Part shown: piece by piece, positions 46,401-56,817 of the stretch
How positions within the stretch are numbered: position 1 is the stretch's first letter
How the letters are laid out: each line of letters opens with the position of its first letter
Source of the DNA: Hepsetus odoe
Taxonomy: Eukaryota > Chordata > Actinopteri > Characiformes > Hepsetidae
Length of the DNA: 64,000 nucleotides
Direction: 5' to 3'
Assembly: GCA_017165825.1 (NCBI GenBank)
Contig: CM029380.1
Location: forward strand, 24,610,594-24,674,593
Position numbers and translations under genes: made by a program
Notes under the pieces: generated by a model
Told to the model about the DNA's origin: nothing
The model's input: the letters and a program-made list of their open reading frames with translations, nothing else
The model's database searches: none

Positions 46401-49400
46401 CCGGTGAACCTCAATAAAGCCGTGACAAAGGACACCTTCTTCAAGTGCACTGTTCCTGTCCCGGAAGACCTGAGGGCTGCGTGAGTGACGGAGTCCTGCC
46501 GTTTCTTTGTGTGATGTGATGATGCACAGAGGGATGTGTGATGTGTCCAGTTCTCATTTAGCAGATGCTTTTATTTTAAAGCAGCTTGCAAGCATTTTGA
46601 GACACTAGGTGGTCTAGTGTTAAGGGACGAGGCCCGAGACTTTTAAGGTTGTGGGTTCGAATCCTAGAGCAGTAGGTTGCTCTGATGCACCCTTTCACTT
46701 CTGTGTGAGCTTTAAAATGAAATGCCACTTAATGACAGCACATGGTTTTTATTCTGTGTAAATGTTGAGCAGTGATGATTAAGTGAACCGTGTGAGTTGG
46801 AGGTGTTCAGAGAGGAGCTCTTCTCAGAAAAGAGCTTCTTGAAGGTTGAGAGGAAGTCCTGTTCTGATAGTATTCACTCGTTCACCATCTGAGAACCAAG
46901 ACTGAGAACATTGCAGACAGACAGCGCCTTGTGTGAAGGTGTGGGGATGCTGGATGATGTCCTTAAAAGAAAGTAAGGAACGAGAATGAGTGTCAGACTA
47001 AACTGCTGGGAGCAGATCCAGAATCCTTTGAATTTGATTGGAGGGGGTCGTGTGGAGGGTCTGGAGTCCTGATTGAGCATCAGGAAGTGCTGTGTTTTGG
47101 ACCGTCTGAAGGGGCTTCACTTTGCAGACCTGCTGAATAGCATTACGGTAATTTAGGCAGGACCAGACAGTGTCATGATAATTATTCGAATGATAAGATT
47201 AAGAGGAGGAGAGCCAGCACTGATACTACGCAAATACTAATACAATGCTTTTGTTTTTGGGGAACATTCTATATACTGAGATGATCACAATATGCTCAGA
47301 AAACATCTTTGTGATTTTAGTTTATCGCGATAACCATAACTATTGTCACTTTTATCAGCCTTAGACCAGATTTTTCATTCTGACACCAGGATTTGTTTGA
47401 TTTTGGAGGTATTTATTTTTATCTTGGAGTGCTGACACTCAACAAAAACTTTAAGGGAGAACTTGACGGAGGCCCTCTAATAAAATAATGGCCAAAAATC
47501 ACACCCCCCTGTGTTTGAAGGTCTTCCAGACAGTGAATGGATCATGTTTGTGTCTAGAATAAACCCAGACTTCTTCCTGCATTTTACTCTACGCTGTGCA
47601 AAGTGTCCCAGTTTTGACAGTGGATCCAACAAAAGACAAAAACAGACGAGGTGTACGAGCCACAAAGCTTTACTTTACGATACAGTTTTATATCGTAACC
47701 ATAGATTTATTTATTTCATTGCAGGTTCAAAAAGAAGTAGTTTTAGTCTTTGAACACAGGATGCTGTCCACCGCGGTGTGTTACATTTCTAACAAAAATC
47801 TCTCTGTTCCAGGTGTGCTAATGAGCTCGCGCACAAGGACTTCAAAAAGGCAGTTGGGGCAAGTCGGATAGTTTTCAGCCCGGAAACGAACCATCTGGTC
47901 GTTCTGGTCAGTACCTGCCTGTAATTAAACCCTACTGGTTAATGATGCGGGTATAATTCTGAACGTTTAGCAAAGGTGTTTTTTCGGATTCAGGAGATTT
48001 ATACGTTCCCGGATAGGAAAGCAAGATAATGAGTGAGCTTTGTGTGTTTAGGGCTGACAAACTGCGTTGCTTTTATTACTACGTTTATTTATTTCTCTCT
48101 CCAGAAAGTATCTGCAGGGTTTATTACCTGTAAAGTGTCCTTTTTGTAGCCAAGTTAACTCCTAGAGCTAAATCTGCTTGATCTAACAGAGTAAGAAACA
48201 GTAGCAGAACTTCAGAGGTTTATTATTCTGTGAGGTTTATTTTTACAGTTTGGCCTTTACAAAAACAACGGCTTTAATTACAGCCTGAGCCACAGCGCGC
48301 TGAAGGGAGTTGCTCTGTCTGTGTGAGATGCTGAGCGTAAGTGTTGTGGAATGAGGATATTTTGGTTTTGTTGTTTTTAACAGTCTGTAAGCGAAGCCAC
48401 GTTGAAGCGAGTTTCTCTCCTGAGTGACATGCATTTAAGAAGCATCCGCACCAAACTCATGCTCATGTGCAGGAACGAGGAAGCCACAAAGCACTTGGAG
48501 GTGAGGTCACGCACAAACCTGCTCGTTTCCATTATCGGATTAATAAGCACATGCTGAAGGAGCTCTCGTTGTTTTGTCTTTATCTTGAACATTTTATTCA
48601 TAAGCTCACACTTATTTACTCTGAAGTAAAGCCATTTCGGTTTGATGTTATTTACGGTGAGTCTCAACAGCCCAGAAGGTCTTGGTAAAGCCTGTCAGAG
48701 TGAATAGATGGGGTCGTGGGTCCTATGATCACTTAAATCTCTGGGCGAGAAAAGTTTCTGGGTTTTTATTTATTGCCCTTTTTTTGGAAACGAAAAGTTT
48801 CCAGGACGGTATTGAGTCCAACTATGTTGTACGGGTTGGAGACGGTGGTGCTGATGAAATGACAGGAGGCGGAGCTGGAGGCGTCAGAGTTAAAGATGCT
48901 GAGATATCCGTTGGGTGTGACGAGGATGGACAGGATTAGCAATGAGTATATTAGAGGGACAGATCAGGTTAGAAATTTTGGGGACAAAGTTAGAGAAGCG
49001 AGATCCTTTTGGTTTGGAAGTGTCCAGAGTAGATGAGGAGAGGGATGTTGAGGGTGGAGCTGCCAGGAAAGAGAGTTCGGGATGTGGTGAGAAGAATCAG
49101 CTTTACAGAATCTGGTCCGAGCCCCACGTGAGTAAGTTGAGGGCATCAGCAGCAGAACTCCCTAAAACTGGAGGGAGAAACCTTATAAAAGGGTCCGTTA
49201 CAGTCTGCCATCGGACGATCAGGTAGCCAGTTGTGGTGGTTCTGTTTGAGGGGGCGCAGCTTTTGTTCATCTTGGTGGCAGTAGGACATGCAGATGATTC
49301 ATTCTCACGTAGCTGATCTGAAGTTCAGGTGGGTGATGATGGTCGGAAGATGCAGTGGGAATGGGTGATTCGCTGTGGTGACCCCTAAACGGGAGAAGCT

Positions 49401-52400
49401 GAAAGAAGAAAAGGTTTAGTTGCATCAGAAGCCTCAAAATGTGTGTTGTTACAGCCCTGTAGTTCTATAATGGACCGGTTTGTCTACAGTGACAATGAGC
49501 TTCATGCAGATATTTGGGTGGTTCCTGCCTTTTGATTCCCTGTTAATATTTCCTGTTATTACTGTTCAGAGCACAAAGCAGCTGGCCTCGGCCTTCCAGG
49601 AAGAGTTCACTGTCAGGGAGGACTTAATGGGCCTCGCCATCGGCAGCCACGGCAGCAACATTCAGCAGGCCAGGAAAGTGCCGGGAGTGACGGCCATCGA
49701 GCTCGAGGAAGACAGCGGTACCTTTCGGATCTACGGCGAGGTGAGCAAACCTGCTGTGACCGCACACGATCTGATCCGAATGAACTTTCAGGAAGATTTT
49801 ACAAACGGATCAAAAGAAGTTTACTGGATCCTGGTGTGCAGTGGAGTAGAGCTGCTCTAGGGCTCTACTGTTCTAAGGCGTGACATAATTGGCTTAACGC
49901 GGCCTTTATTTTTTTTCTTCTTCCCGCTAGACAGCAGAAGCGGTCCGGAAAGCAAGGAATTACCTGGAGTTCCTGGAGGAGTCGGTACAGATTCCTAGGA
50001 ACTTAGTTGGTGAGCGTTGTTCTGCTGTTTATCAGGTTGTGCAAGATGATTCAGAACAAACTTCCTTTTCATACCTTTCTCTTCTTTGCAGGCAAGGTTA
50101 TTGGCAAGAATGGAAAGGTCATTCAGGAGATCGTGGACAAGTCTGGGGTGGTCCGGGTACGAATCGAAGGGGACAATGATAACAAACTCCCCAGACAAGA
50201 AGTAAGGTTTCCTTCTCCGCCAGAGTTTGTTTTAAGATGGAATAAAACTAATTTGGTATGTTATGAACAAAAATGTTCATCTCTTAATAGGGAATGGTCC
50301 CCTTTACATTCGTTGGCACGACGGAGAGTATTAGCAACGTGCAGGTTCTCCTGGAGTACCACATTGCTTACCTGAACGTGAGTATTCAGAAAGGTGGACA
50401 AAGGGATTCCTCATCTTGAATGTATAATTTGAACTCAAGGTCAAGGTTTCTTTGTCATCAGCAGTAAAGCACAAGAACAGAGAGATGAAATTACACTCTG
50501 GTGCGGTATTAAAACAGGACAACATAAGACAAAGTGCAGCAACAAAGAACAAAAAACAGTCGATATCTTTGAGCTGTAATTCAGAAATGTGGACATTCGT
50601 GTAACAGCTGAAATTGACTGCACGGAATGTTGTGGTGTGTTTCTGATGTTGCGCGTGTAACGTGTAGCTTCTTAAGTGATCTTCTCCTTAAGTAAGAATT
50701 GAATGTGAAGGGATGCACAGGAGGGGATGGATTGACTCGAAGTCTGGGTGGAAAGGTTCTGAAGCCTTGTGGGACGAAGTCGAGTCCGGAGTGGGCGCAG
50801 ACGGTAGAAGGCGAAAGAGTCCGCGTAGTGGCCTCGCAGGCTCTACTGAAGCAATGAGCGTCATTACATTTGAATCTGCGTTGGAGAAATGGTGGAGTCT
50901 GCTGGTCTCAGATCAGGTCAGAGGGTCTCTTTCTAACGTCTCTGTGATTGTCCCTCTGCAGGAGGTGGAGCAGCTGAGGCTGGAGAGGCTTCATATCGAC
51001 GAACAGCTCCGGCAGATCGGCCTCGGCTACCGGCCTGCCGCCGGCCGTCCTGCAGACAAGGACAAGGGCTACAACACAGACGAGAGCGCGTCCAACGCCC
51101 CCCTGCACTCCAGCCGCTCCTACGCCAGCAGGGGCCGCGGCCGCCGGGGGATGAACTACACTTCAGGTTACGGTAACACCCTATTAACCCATTCACATCC
51201 AGTGTTTTTCTGAATAGTTTTTATATTTTTTATTTCAGCATAACCATCTTTCTTGAATTTTGCAACTTTAGTCAGATCCCCAAATGGGGATCATGGTTTT
51301 AAAGGGTTAAGCTTTCGACGCACCTCACGTCTTTTTAAAATTCAAAAGCTGAAGCAATTCAGTCAAGTGAAAGTGACTCATAGAGCTGCACAGCAGATAG
51401 TGAACAAAATTAATCTGAAAGAGTTTCAGTCGGACGGTTTTCTTCTTTTAACATTAACGCATACGGACGGTATTTGAAGCACCGGTGGCCTAGCGTTTAG
51501 GGAGTCGGCCTCAGGATCAGGCCTCAGGTCATGGGTTCGAATCCCAGATCAGTAGGTTTCCCTGCGGTACCCTTGAGCAAGGTACCGTCCCCGTCACTAC
51601 TCCCCGGGCAACTTTCAATACCGCCCCCTGCTCCACGCATGTGGGTAAAACGCAGCGGTGTAATTTGGTTGTGGTTCACTGTGTGCTGTGCTGTTTCACA
51701 ATGATGAGAATAGTCACTTTCACTTTCAGTAAACATTAACATTATGTTGTATATTTGCAGAAGAAAATATCAGTTATTAATATAATTATAATGTGTATAA
51801 TATAATTAAATGGGTTCTAAACTCACTCACTCAGCATAAAACACTAGAGTTCACCCAGAGGTCCTGGACGCCATGTATGAGGCGAGCAGAATAAAATTAA
51901 GAAGCTACTAACGAGGCACGGCAGTGACTGTTGTAGAAAGAATCATTAAGATTCTGAAATGTGACATTTCTTTTTGAATGATGGTGGCAATCAGAACGGA
52001 GCTCCTCAAAACAAATAAAGCACAGTTAAGAAAAATGTATTCAAATACAGAACTTCCCTTTTCCGTCTTCAGGGACGAACTCTGAGCACTCGTACGCCTC
52101 AGAGACGGATGCGGAGCGTAAAGACGAGCTGAGCGACTGGTCCCTGGCAGGGGAGGAGGCCGAGCGGGGCGTCCGGCCGCAGAAAGACAGCCGGAGGAGA
52201 CCCACAGTGGGACGGGGCCGCGGAGGACCCAGCATCCGAGGTCGTGGAGCAGGGAGAGGGGCGTCTAGCACCATGAGCTCGGGTATACTGCAGTGCTGCT
52301 CTGAATGGGGAGGAGATTTTTTGGGGGGGGGGGGGCATTATGTCATTTTCCTACATTTCCTTGAACTGCTTGTAATTGATCTAAACCTTTTAAAACAAGT

Positions 52401-55400
52401 AAAACTTGTTTGCATCACTCGATGGAAATCTGAAATTTATTCAAAGTCTGTTTCTTTTCTCTTTCCAAAGTTCTAAAAGATCCTGACCGGAACCCCTACA
52501 GTCTCCTGGACAACACGGAGACGGACCAGACGGCGGACACGGACGCCAGCGAGTCTCAGGTGAACACAAGCCGTCGCCGCCGCTCCCGCCGCCGGCGCAC
52601 GGACGAAGACGCCACGATAATCGATGGCATGAGTGAATCTGACAATGCCTCGGTCAGCGAGAACGGACTAGGTAAACGCATCCCACTTCCTGAGCTTTTC
52701 ACACTCCACCATCTGCACGTCACACCGGGCCCTGGTACAGCGCCGCTTTCAAAAATGTTCACGTTTCATCCTCGGCGTCCCAGCGGTCATTTGAAACTAA
52801 GGAGTGCTCGGTTCTGTCTAACTCCAGAGTATCTCATCTTTAAACGGTGATGTTTACGATGCAGACCAGGCTCTTACTTCAGATTAACGCTCGCAGTCAA
52901 ATAAATTATACTATCATATTTGGGGCCCCAAAATGATTTGAATTCTTTCACATGATTTCTGCTGTGAGGAAGAGAAAACCAAGATGTGTTCAAATAGTCT
53001 GTGATTGTTTCAGAATGCGTAAAACACTAATACCTGCAGCTGTATTGATATATTGCTCTAAAAAGGACTAATTTTCTGGATTTTGTTTTTTTTTTTTCTT
53101 CCCACGTCTGGATTAAATAGATTTTCAGTTCGGATTAGTTCGCTAGGTTTTAGCTGTAATATTTTAAACAGTCGCTGCACTAAAAGTCTAAAAAGCAGTT
53201 TAGCGGTCGGGTGAAGGCTGTCACTGCTGTGTAACTGAGTAAAAGCCTCTTCCTGTTCTAGATGATTCTGAGACTAAACCACAGCGGCGTAACCGCAGCC
53301 GCCGCCGCCGCTACCACCCTCCAGAGGAGAGGCAGCCAGGTAAACAGGTGGACACGGGTGATCGTTGACCTGCATGGCTTCGTGTGTCTGGAGTGACCTC
53401 TAACCAGTCACTAGTCGGGCTAACTGTCCGGATTGGGAGTCTTTGTCCATGAATTAACCTGTTAGGATTTTAATACACAAAAGAAGTACGTCGGACACAC
53501 CCGGTCTCCGTTTTAGATACACGTACTGTTAGAGTTCTTCAATAAAAAGCAAATCTAGAACCGACTGATTACGCCAGGCTGTAACAGCTGGAAGTTAGGA
53601 GAGTCCAAGATGCCAAAAATAAAGTTCCTCTGGGAATTTGCACAGTGAACAACATGTCATATGATCCACTGGAACTGATTAAAGGGAATGAAGTGTCATA
53701 CTATCAAAATTTCATTTAAAAACTGAAGTGTTATTGTACACATGTACGTTCTCATAAAAGTGTAAAATGAGAAATGTTTTGTGATTAACAGTTTAATTAA
53801 AATGCAAAGCAGCTACACCTTCAGAAAGAAGAGACATTTAATCACAGTTATACTTTATATATGAATAAATCACTCCTTGTAGACTCTAAAAGCAGGGATT
53901 TATACACTCCAAAGAAAACTGAGACGCCATTCTTCATCCGAGCTGCTGATCCTGATCGTTTGGGTGCTGGAGCAGCACTCGAGGCCAAAGGTGGGGACGA
54001 ACCTGGGAAATGTCTCCGCGACTCGACATTAAAGTCAAACCGAACGCTTCTAGAATTGGACCCGAGCGTCTTTGTCACCCCAGGGCATGGCATGAGTGAT
54101 CCCAGAGTTTAGATTTAGGATTAGAATATAAACCTTACATGTGTGCGTGACGCATTTTCACCGGTTCCGTGTGTGTTTCTCACGCCATTCTCTGGATTAA
54201 CGATCTGCTGGCAGCGGTAATCGTGTTTATGCCGTTGGTACAAACTGTTTGTCTCGTCTTTTTCAGTTACGGTGGCCGATTACATATCACGGGCTGAATC
54301 GCAAAGCAGGCAGAGAGGCCCGAGAGACCTGAAGAAGAAGAATAAAGATTCGGTGGGTCAGAGATTCTTTGTTCGTCATGTGAGTTTAGTTATAAATGGT
54401 ATCAAAGATTGCAGTCTCAAACCGCAAGACTTGGAGCTGCAGCGCTCCGAAGGCCTCCAAAGCGCCAGACAGTCTTTCAGGTTTCCTCAGAAACGGGTCT
54501 CCGTGCACACTTCTAATTTAAGCACACGCCGGGAGATGTTCATGTTGCTGGCCGGTTTGAGATCGCTAAAGACCGGCTTTTTTTAATGAAACATGCTTGA
54601 ATTTGTTCTCCAGTCCTCAGCTTGGTCTCATTCATAAAAACATCTTTATAAATGATGTACTCGAATGCCTGTAGTACGCTGGCTCTATGAAGTGCTCCTA
54701 ATATTTTTAGGGTTAAATCGGTCTCAACAGATGTTTTATAAACTCACTTCTGTGGTTTCGATTGTGGGTCCGTGTGGAACAACCACCGAGCTCTCGGCTC
54801 GTCCAGACTCGATGGACGTGTCTCAGATGCTGAATGAGACTAGTGCGAGAAGCCCAACATGAGGACCGGTGGGGAGTCCTCCACAAACACCTGCTAGAAG
54901 TCACCAGTTAATGTGGACGTTCGCAGCGGCAGGCCAGTAGTTTAACTGGAGGTTCCATTAAGCATGGTACCATCCCCATCACTGCTCCCCAGGTGCTGGA
55001 TATGTCTGCCCCCTGCTGGATGGTGTGGGTGGGTTAAATACAGAGGATGGATCTCTTTGTGGCTCACTGGGTTCACAGTGATTAGTAGTCACTTTCAGTA
55101 CTTTTAGTTTTGGAGGCCTGGTTCCTCTCACAGCCTCTATCCATCATCGGAGAACCCGTTCTCACACAGCGTACATTCAGGGTTCTTTTGGAGATAAACC
55201 CTTGATTTCAGAGGTTCTTCGCAAAGAGAGAACAGAAATAAACAAGGACCCAACCATTAACGTCCTGTAAATTTGACATTTTTAGTTCCTGCTGTGATGT
55301 TAAAGTTTCCAAACCAGTTTAATTTGGTGTTAAATTCTCCAACTGGTTCAAAATTTGGTGCAGAAGCGAGGCCGTTCCCGGTTGGAAAAGTGTTTTTTTT

Positions 55401-55798
55401 AATTATAGAGGCTCCTCCTGGTTTTGGGGGCTGAACCTGGACCTCTGTAGCCCTGCTTTGGGTTAAAACATCACAAATAAAAAAGAGAGACTTTGAATCT
55501 AGTTTAAAAAATTAAAAATAAAATCCCATCCAGCTCCCAAGCACCCTCCTGTGAAGTGATTTGGTCCTAAATTGCGGCCGAGCTGAATTGTCTAGAGTAA
55601 CGAGTTCCTCTGGCGCTCTCTCGTCCGCAGGTTCAGGTGGAGAGCATCGCGGAGAACGCCGTCTCTAATGCTGTGACCAACGGGCCCAGCGCCGAAGGAG
55701 ACGAGCCGAAAAACTCCCCTCAAGCTTCTGCCGAGACGTCCCCCGAAGCCAGCCGCCAAGGCGAGGGGGCGAAGCCCGCCGTTAACGGACTCTCCTAA
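43494..55798 (+). CDS. fxr1: FXR1, fragile X-related RNA-binding protein 1 (17 coding exons)
   Basis: Exons: 43494-43544, 45587-45639, 45749-45842, 46174-46245, 46332-46480, 47813-47906, 48384-48500, 49570-49740, 49931-50009, 50092-50201, 50291-50377, 50962-51172, 52073-52282, 52471-52671, 53262-53339, 54267-54352, 55631-55798; all GT-AG and in frame, 676 residues. It starts MEDLTVEVRGSNGAFYK. Two Tudor/Agenet domains span about 1-120. KH motifs are IGSHGSN (near 228) and IGKNGKVIQEIVDKSG (near 295), preceded by LRSIRTKLMLM. The export-signal region LRLERLHIDEQLRQI lies near 363. RGG/arginine-rich blocks follow (SRGRGRRG, RGRGGPSIRGRGAGRG), then DELSDWSLAG and NPYSLLDNTE. It ends NGLS. FXR1 binds mRNAs and ribonucleoprotein granules and controls translation, notably in muscle. 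Introns hold SINE B copies, an RTE insertion (intron 7) and a palindromic MITE (intron 1). Exon 15 is a likely alternative cassette. Confidence 0.96.
44165..44218. mobile_element. Palindromic mini-MITE, FXR1 intron 1
   Basis: CCATTCCACCTTAAAT on the left and its exact reverse complement on the right enclose a short GC-richer centre with GGAGCAGCGC. A sister copy is at 59546-59617. Confidence 0.85.
46606..46700 (+). mobile_element. SINE B head fragment, FXR1 intron 5
   Basis: GGTGGTCTAGTGTTAAGGGACGAGGCCC, GTGGGTTCGAATCC, CAGTAGGTTGCTCTGA. It is truncated after the tRNA-like region. Confidence 0.8.
48815..49410 (+). mobile_element. RTE LINE 3' fragment with nested repeat, FXR1 intron 7
   Basis: GTTGTACGGGTTGGAGACGGTG, GATGAAATGACAGGAGGCGGAG, GAGATATCCGTTGGGTGTGACGA, GATGTTGAGGGTGGAGCTGCC, and the RTE end GATTCGCTGTGGTGACCCCTAAACGGGAG with an AAAGAAGAAAAG tail. 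It is interrupted by the TTTATAAAGC-type repeat at 49098-49186. Non-coding relic. Confidence 0.85.
49098..49186 (+). repeat. Fragment of the 14808-15012 dispersed repeat
   Basis: CAGCTTTACAGAATCTGGTCCGAGCCCCA and GAAACCTTAT match the middle of the 14.8-kb copy. It is inserted within RTE sequence. Confidence 0.75.
51479..51729 (+). mobile_element. SINE B copy, FXR1 intron 12
   Basis: ACCGGTGGCCTAGCGTTTAGGGAG head, ATGGGTTCGAATCCCAG box B, CAACTTTCAATACCGCCCCCTGCT body, TTGGTTGTGGTTCACTGTG and an AGTCACTTTCACTTTCAGT tail. Confidence 0.92.
53262..53339 (+). CDS. fxr1: FXR1 cassette exon 15 (muscle-type arginine-rich insert)
   Basis: A 78-nt exon, divisible by three, with both neighbours in the same phase, so skipping keeps frame. 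With the split first codon it encodes DDSETKPQRRNRSRRRRYHP and PEERQP, a basic segment. It corresponds to the alternatively spliced insert of similar length that mammalian FXR1 includes in striated muscle isoforms (established knowledge). It is bounded by CTAG at 53258-53261 and GTAAAC at 53340. Confidence 0.85.
54930..55103 (+). mobile_element. SINE B copy, degraded, FXR1 intron 16
   Basis: The head is damaged. The body GGTACCATCCCCATCACTGCTCCCC, GCTGGATATGTCTGCCCCCTG, a GGGTTAAATACAGAGGA segment and an AGTCACTTTCAGTACTTT tail remain. Confidence 0.8.
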
Positions 55799-56695
55799 AC
55801 ACTTTGGTCTGTTTTTGTTTTCCCTTTTCAAAAAGTCGCAACTTTTACATTTTTACAATAGTGCTTGTACAAGCTTGCCAAAGATAGACAAACGGACTTC
55901 CAGATTCTCTACTGCACTTTTCCGTTCCTTCACCGTGGAACAGGTAGGAGGGGAGGCAAGATGATGAAATTTAAAAAAAAAAAAAAAAAGCCCTGAAGAG
56001 ACAAACTAAACTTATTTCCAAGTTTTAAGTACATGGTCAGATGTTGTGCCTTCGGAGAGTCGTTTCACCGTTAAGTGGCTGGCCGTAGGGGAAAAAAAAA
56101 CAAAAAAAAAACCTTTTGGGAAGATCCCAGCTATCCTAATGCTCGAGGAGAGTTAGCTGCTTTTTGTTTTAATATGCAACCACTTCATACGTTAGGGGGA
56201 GGAAATTAGGAAAAGCAGTCTAAAAAGGATGTTTTTTTGCACTGAACTGTAATTTCTTTCCCTTTAGAATAATGTTCTTCTGGAAACTGGTCTGTCTTGG
56301 TTTTAAACGGCGTATGAGAAACACTCCACGACCTTTATAAAGATCAAATTCGCTCCGATCCGCGGCCTGTCGCGGGCTTTATTGATGACGGTGACTGTTT
56401 AGCAAAAGGAGCCTTGTTTTGGGTTATTTATTTTCAAATGTACAGTATTTAAAGGAAAAGAAGAAAAAAAAAACGAAACAAAAGCAGTTATTCTTTTAAC
56501 ACTAAACTGGCTGCCTGAACGTATTTGCACGCAGGTGACGATTTGGACTACTGAAAGATCAACTTCCAGATTTTTGTTCTGTAAACTACGTTTGTGAGTC
56601 CTTATTTTCTTTTTTTATGATCATTCTGGTTGTTTGATGTGCAATATGTTTTTTATGCAGGTAGTTCTTGAATAAAATTTTGATCTTCCAGCCCA
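55799..56695 (+). other. fxr1: FXR1 3' untranslated region
   Basis: Runs from the stop codon at 55796-55798 to AATAAA at 56671-56676. It contains poly-A runs near 55972, 56091 and 56464 and several T-rich stretches that could host RNA-binding or miRNA sites, not assigned here. Confidence 0.75.
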
Positions 56696-56779
56696 TCTTT
56701 GAAAGCGTCGTCATTGTCGGCGGGGGAAAGCGGTACCGGCCGTCAAACGAGAAATGAACCTTGCCGTACAGGAAGTGAT

Positions 56780-56785
56780 TTTATT
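56780..56785 (-). terminator. dnajc19: DNAJC19 polyadenylation signal
   Basis: AATAAA on the minus strand only about 32 nt past the DNAJC19 stop codon, implying a very short 3' UTR. The FXR1 signal (AATAAA, 56671-56676) faces it from the other strand. Confidence 0.6.
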
Positions 56786-56817
56786 ACAGAAATGCAGGGC
56801 TCAGTCAGAGCAGTGAA

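Noticed and set aside
50713..50961. In-frame upstream extension of FXR1 exon 12
   Set aside because: A clear polypyrimidine tract and CAG at 50959-50961 define the exon start; the extension is intron.
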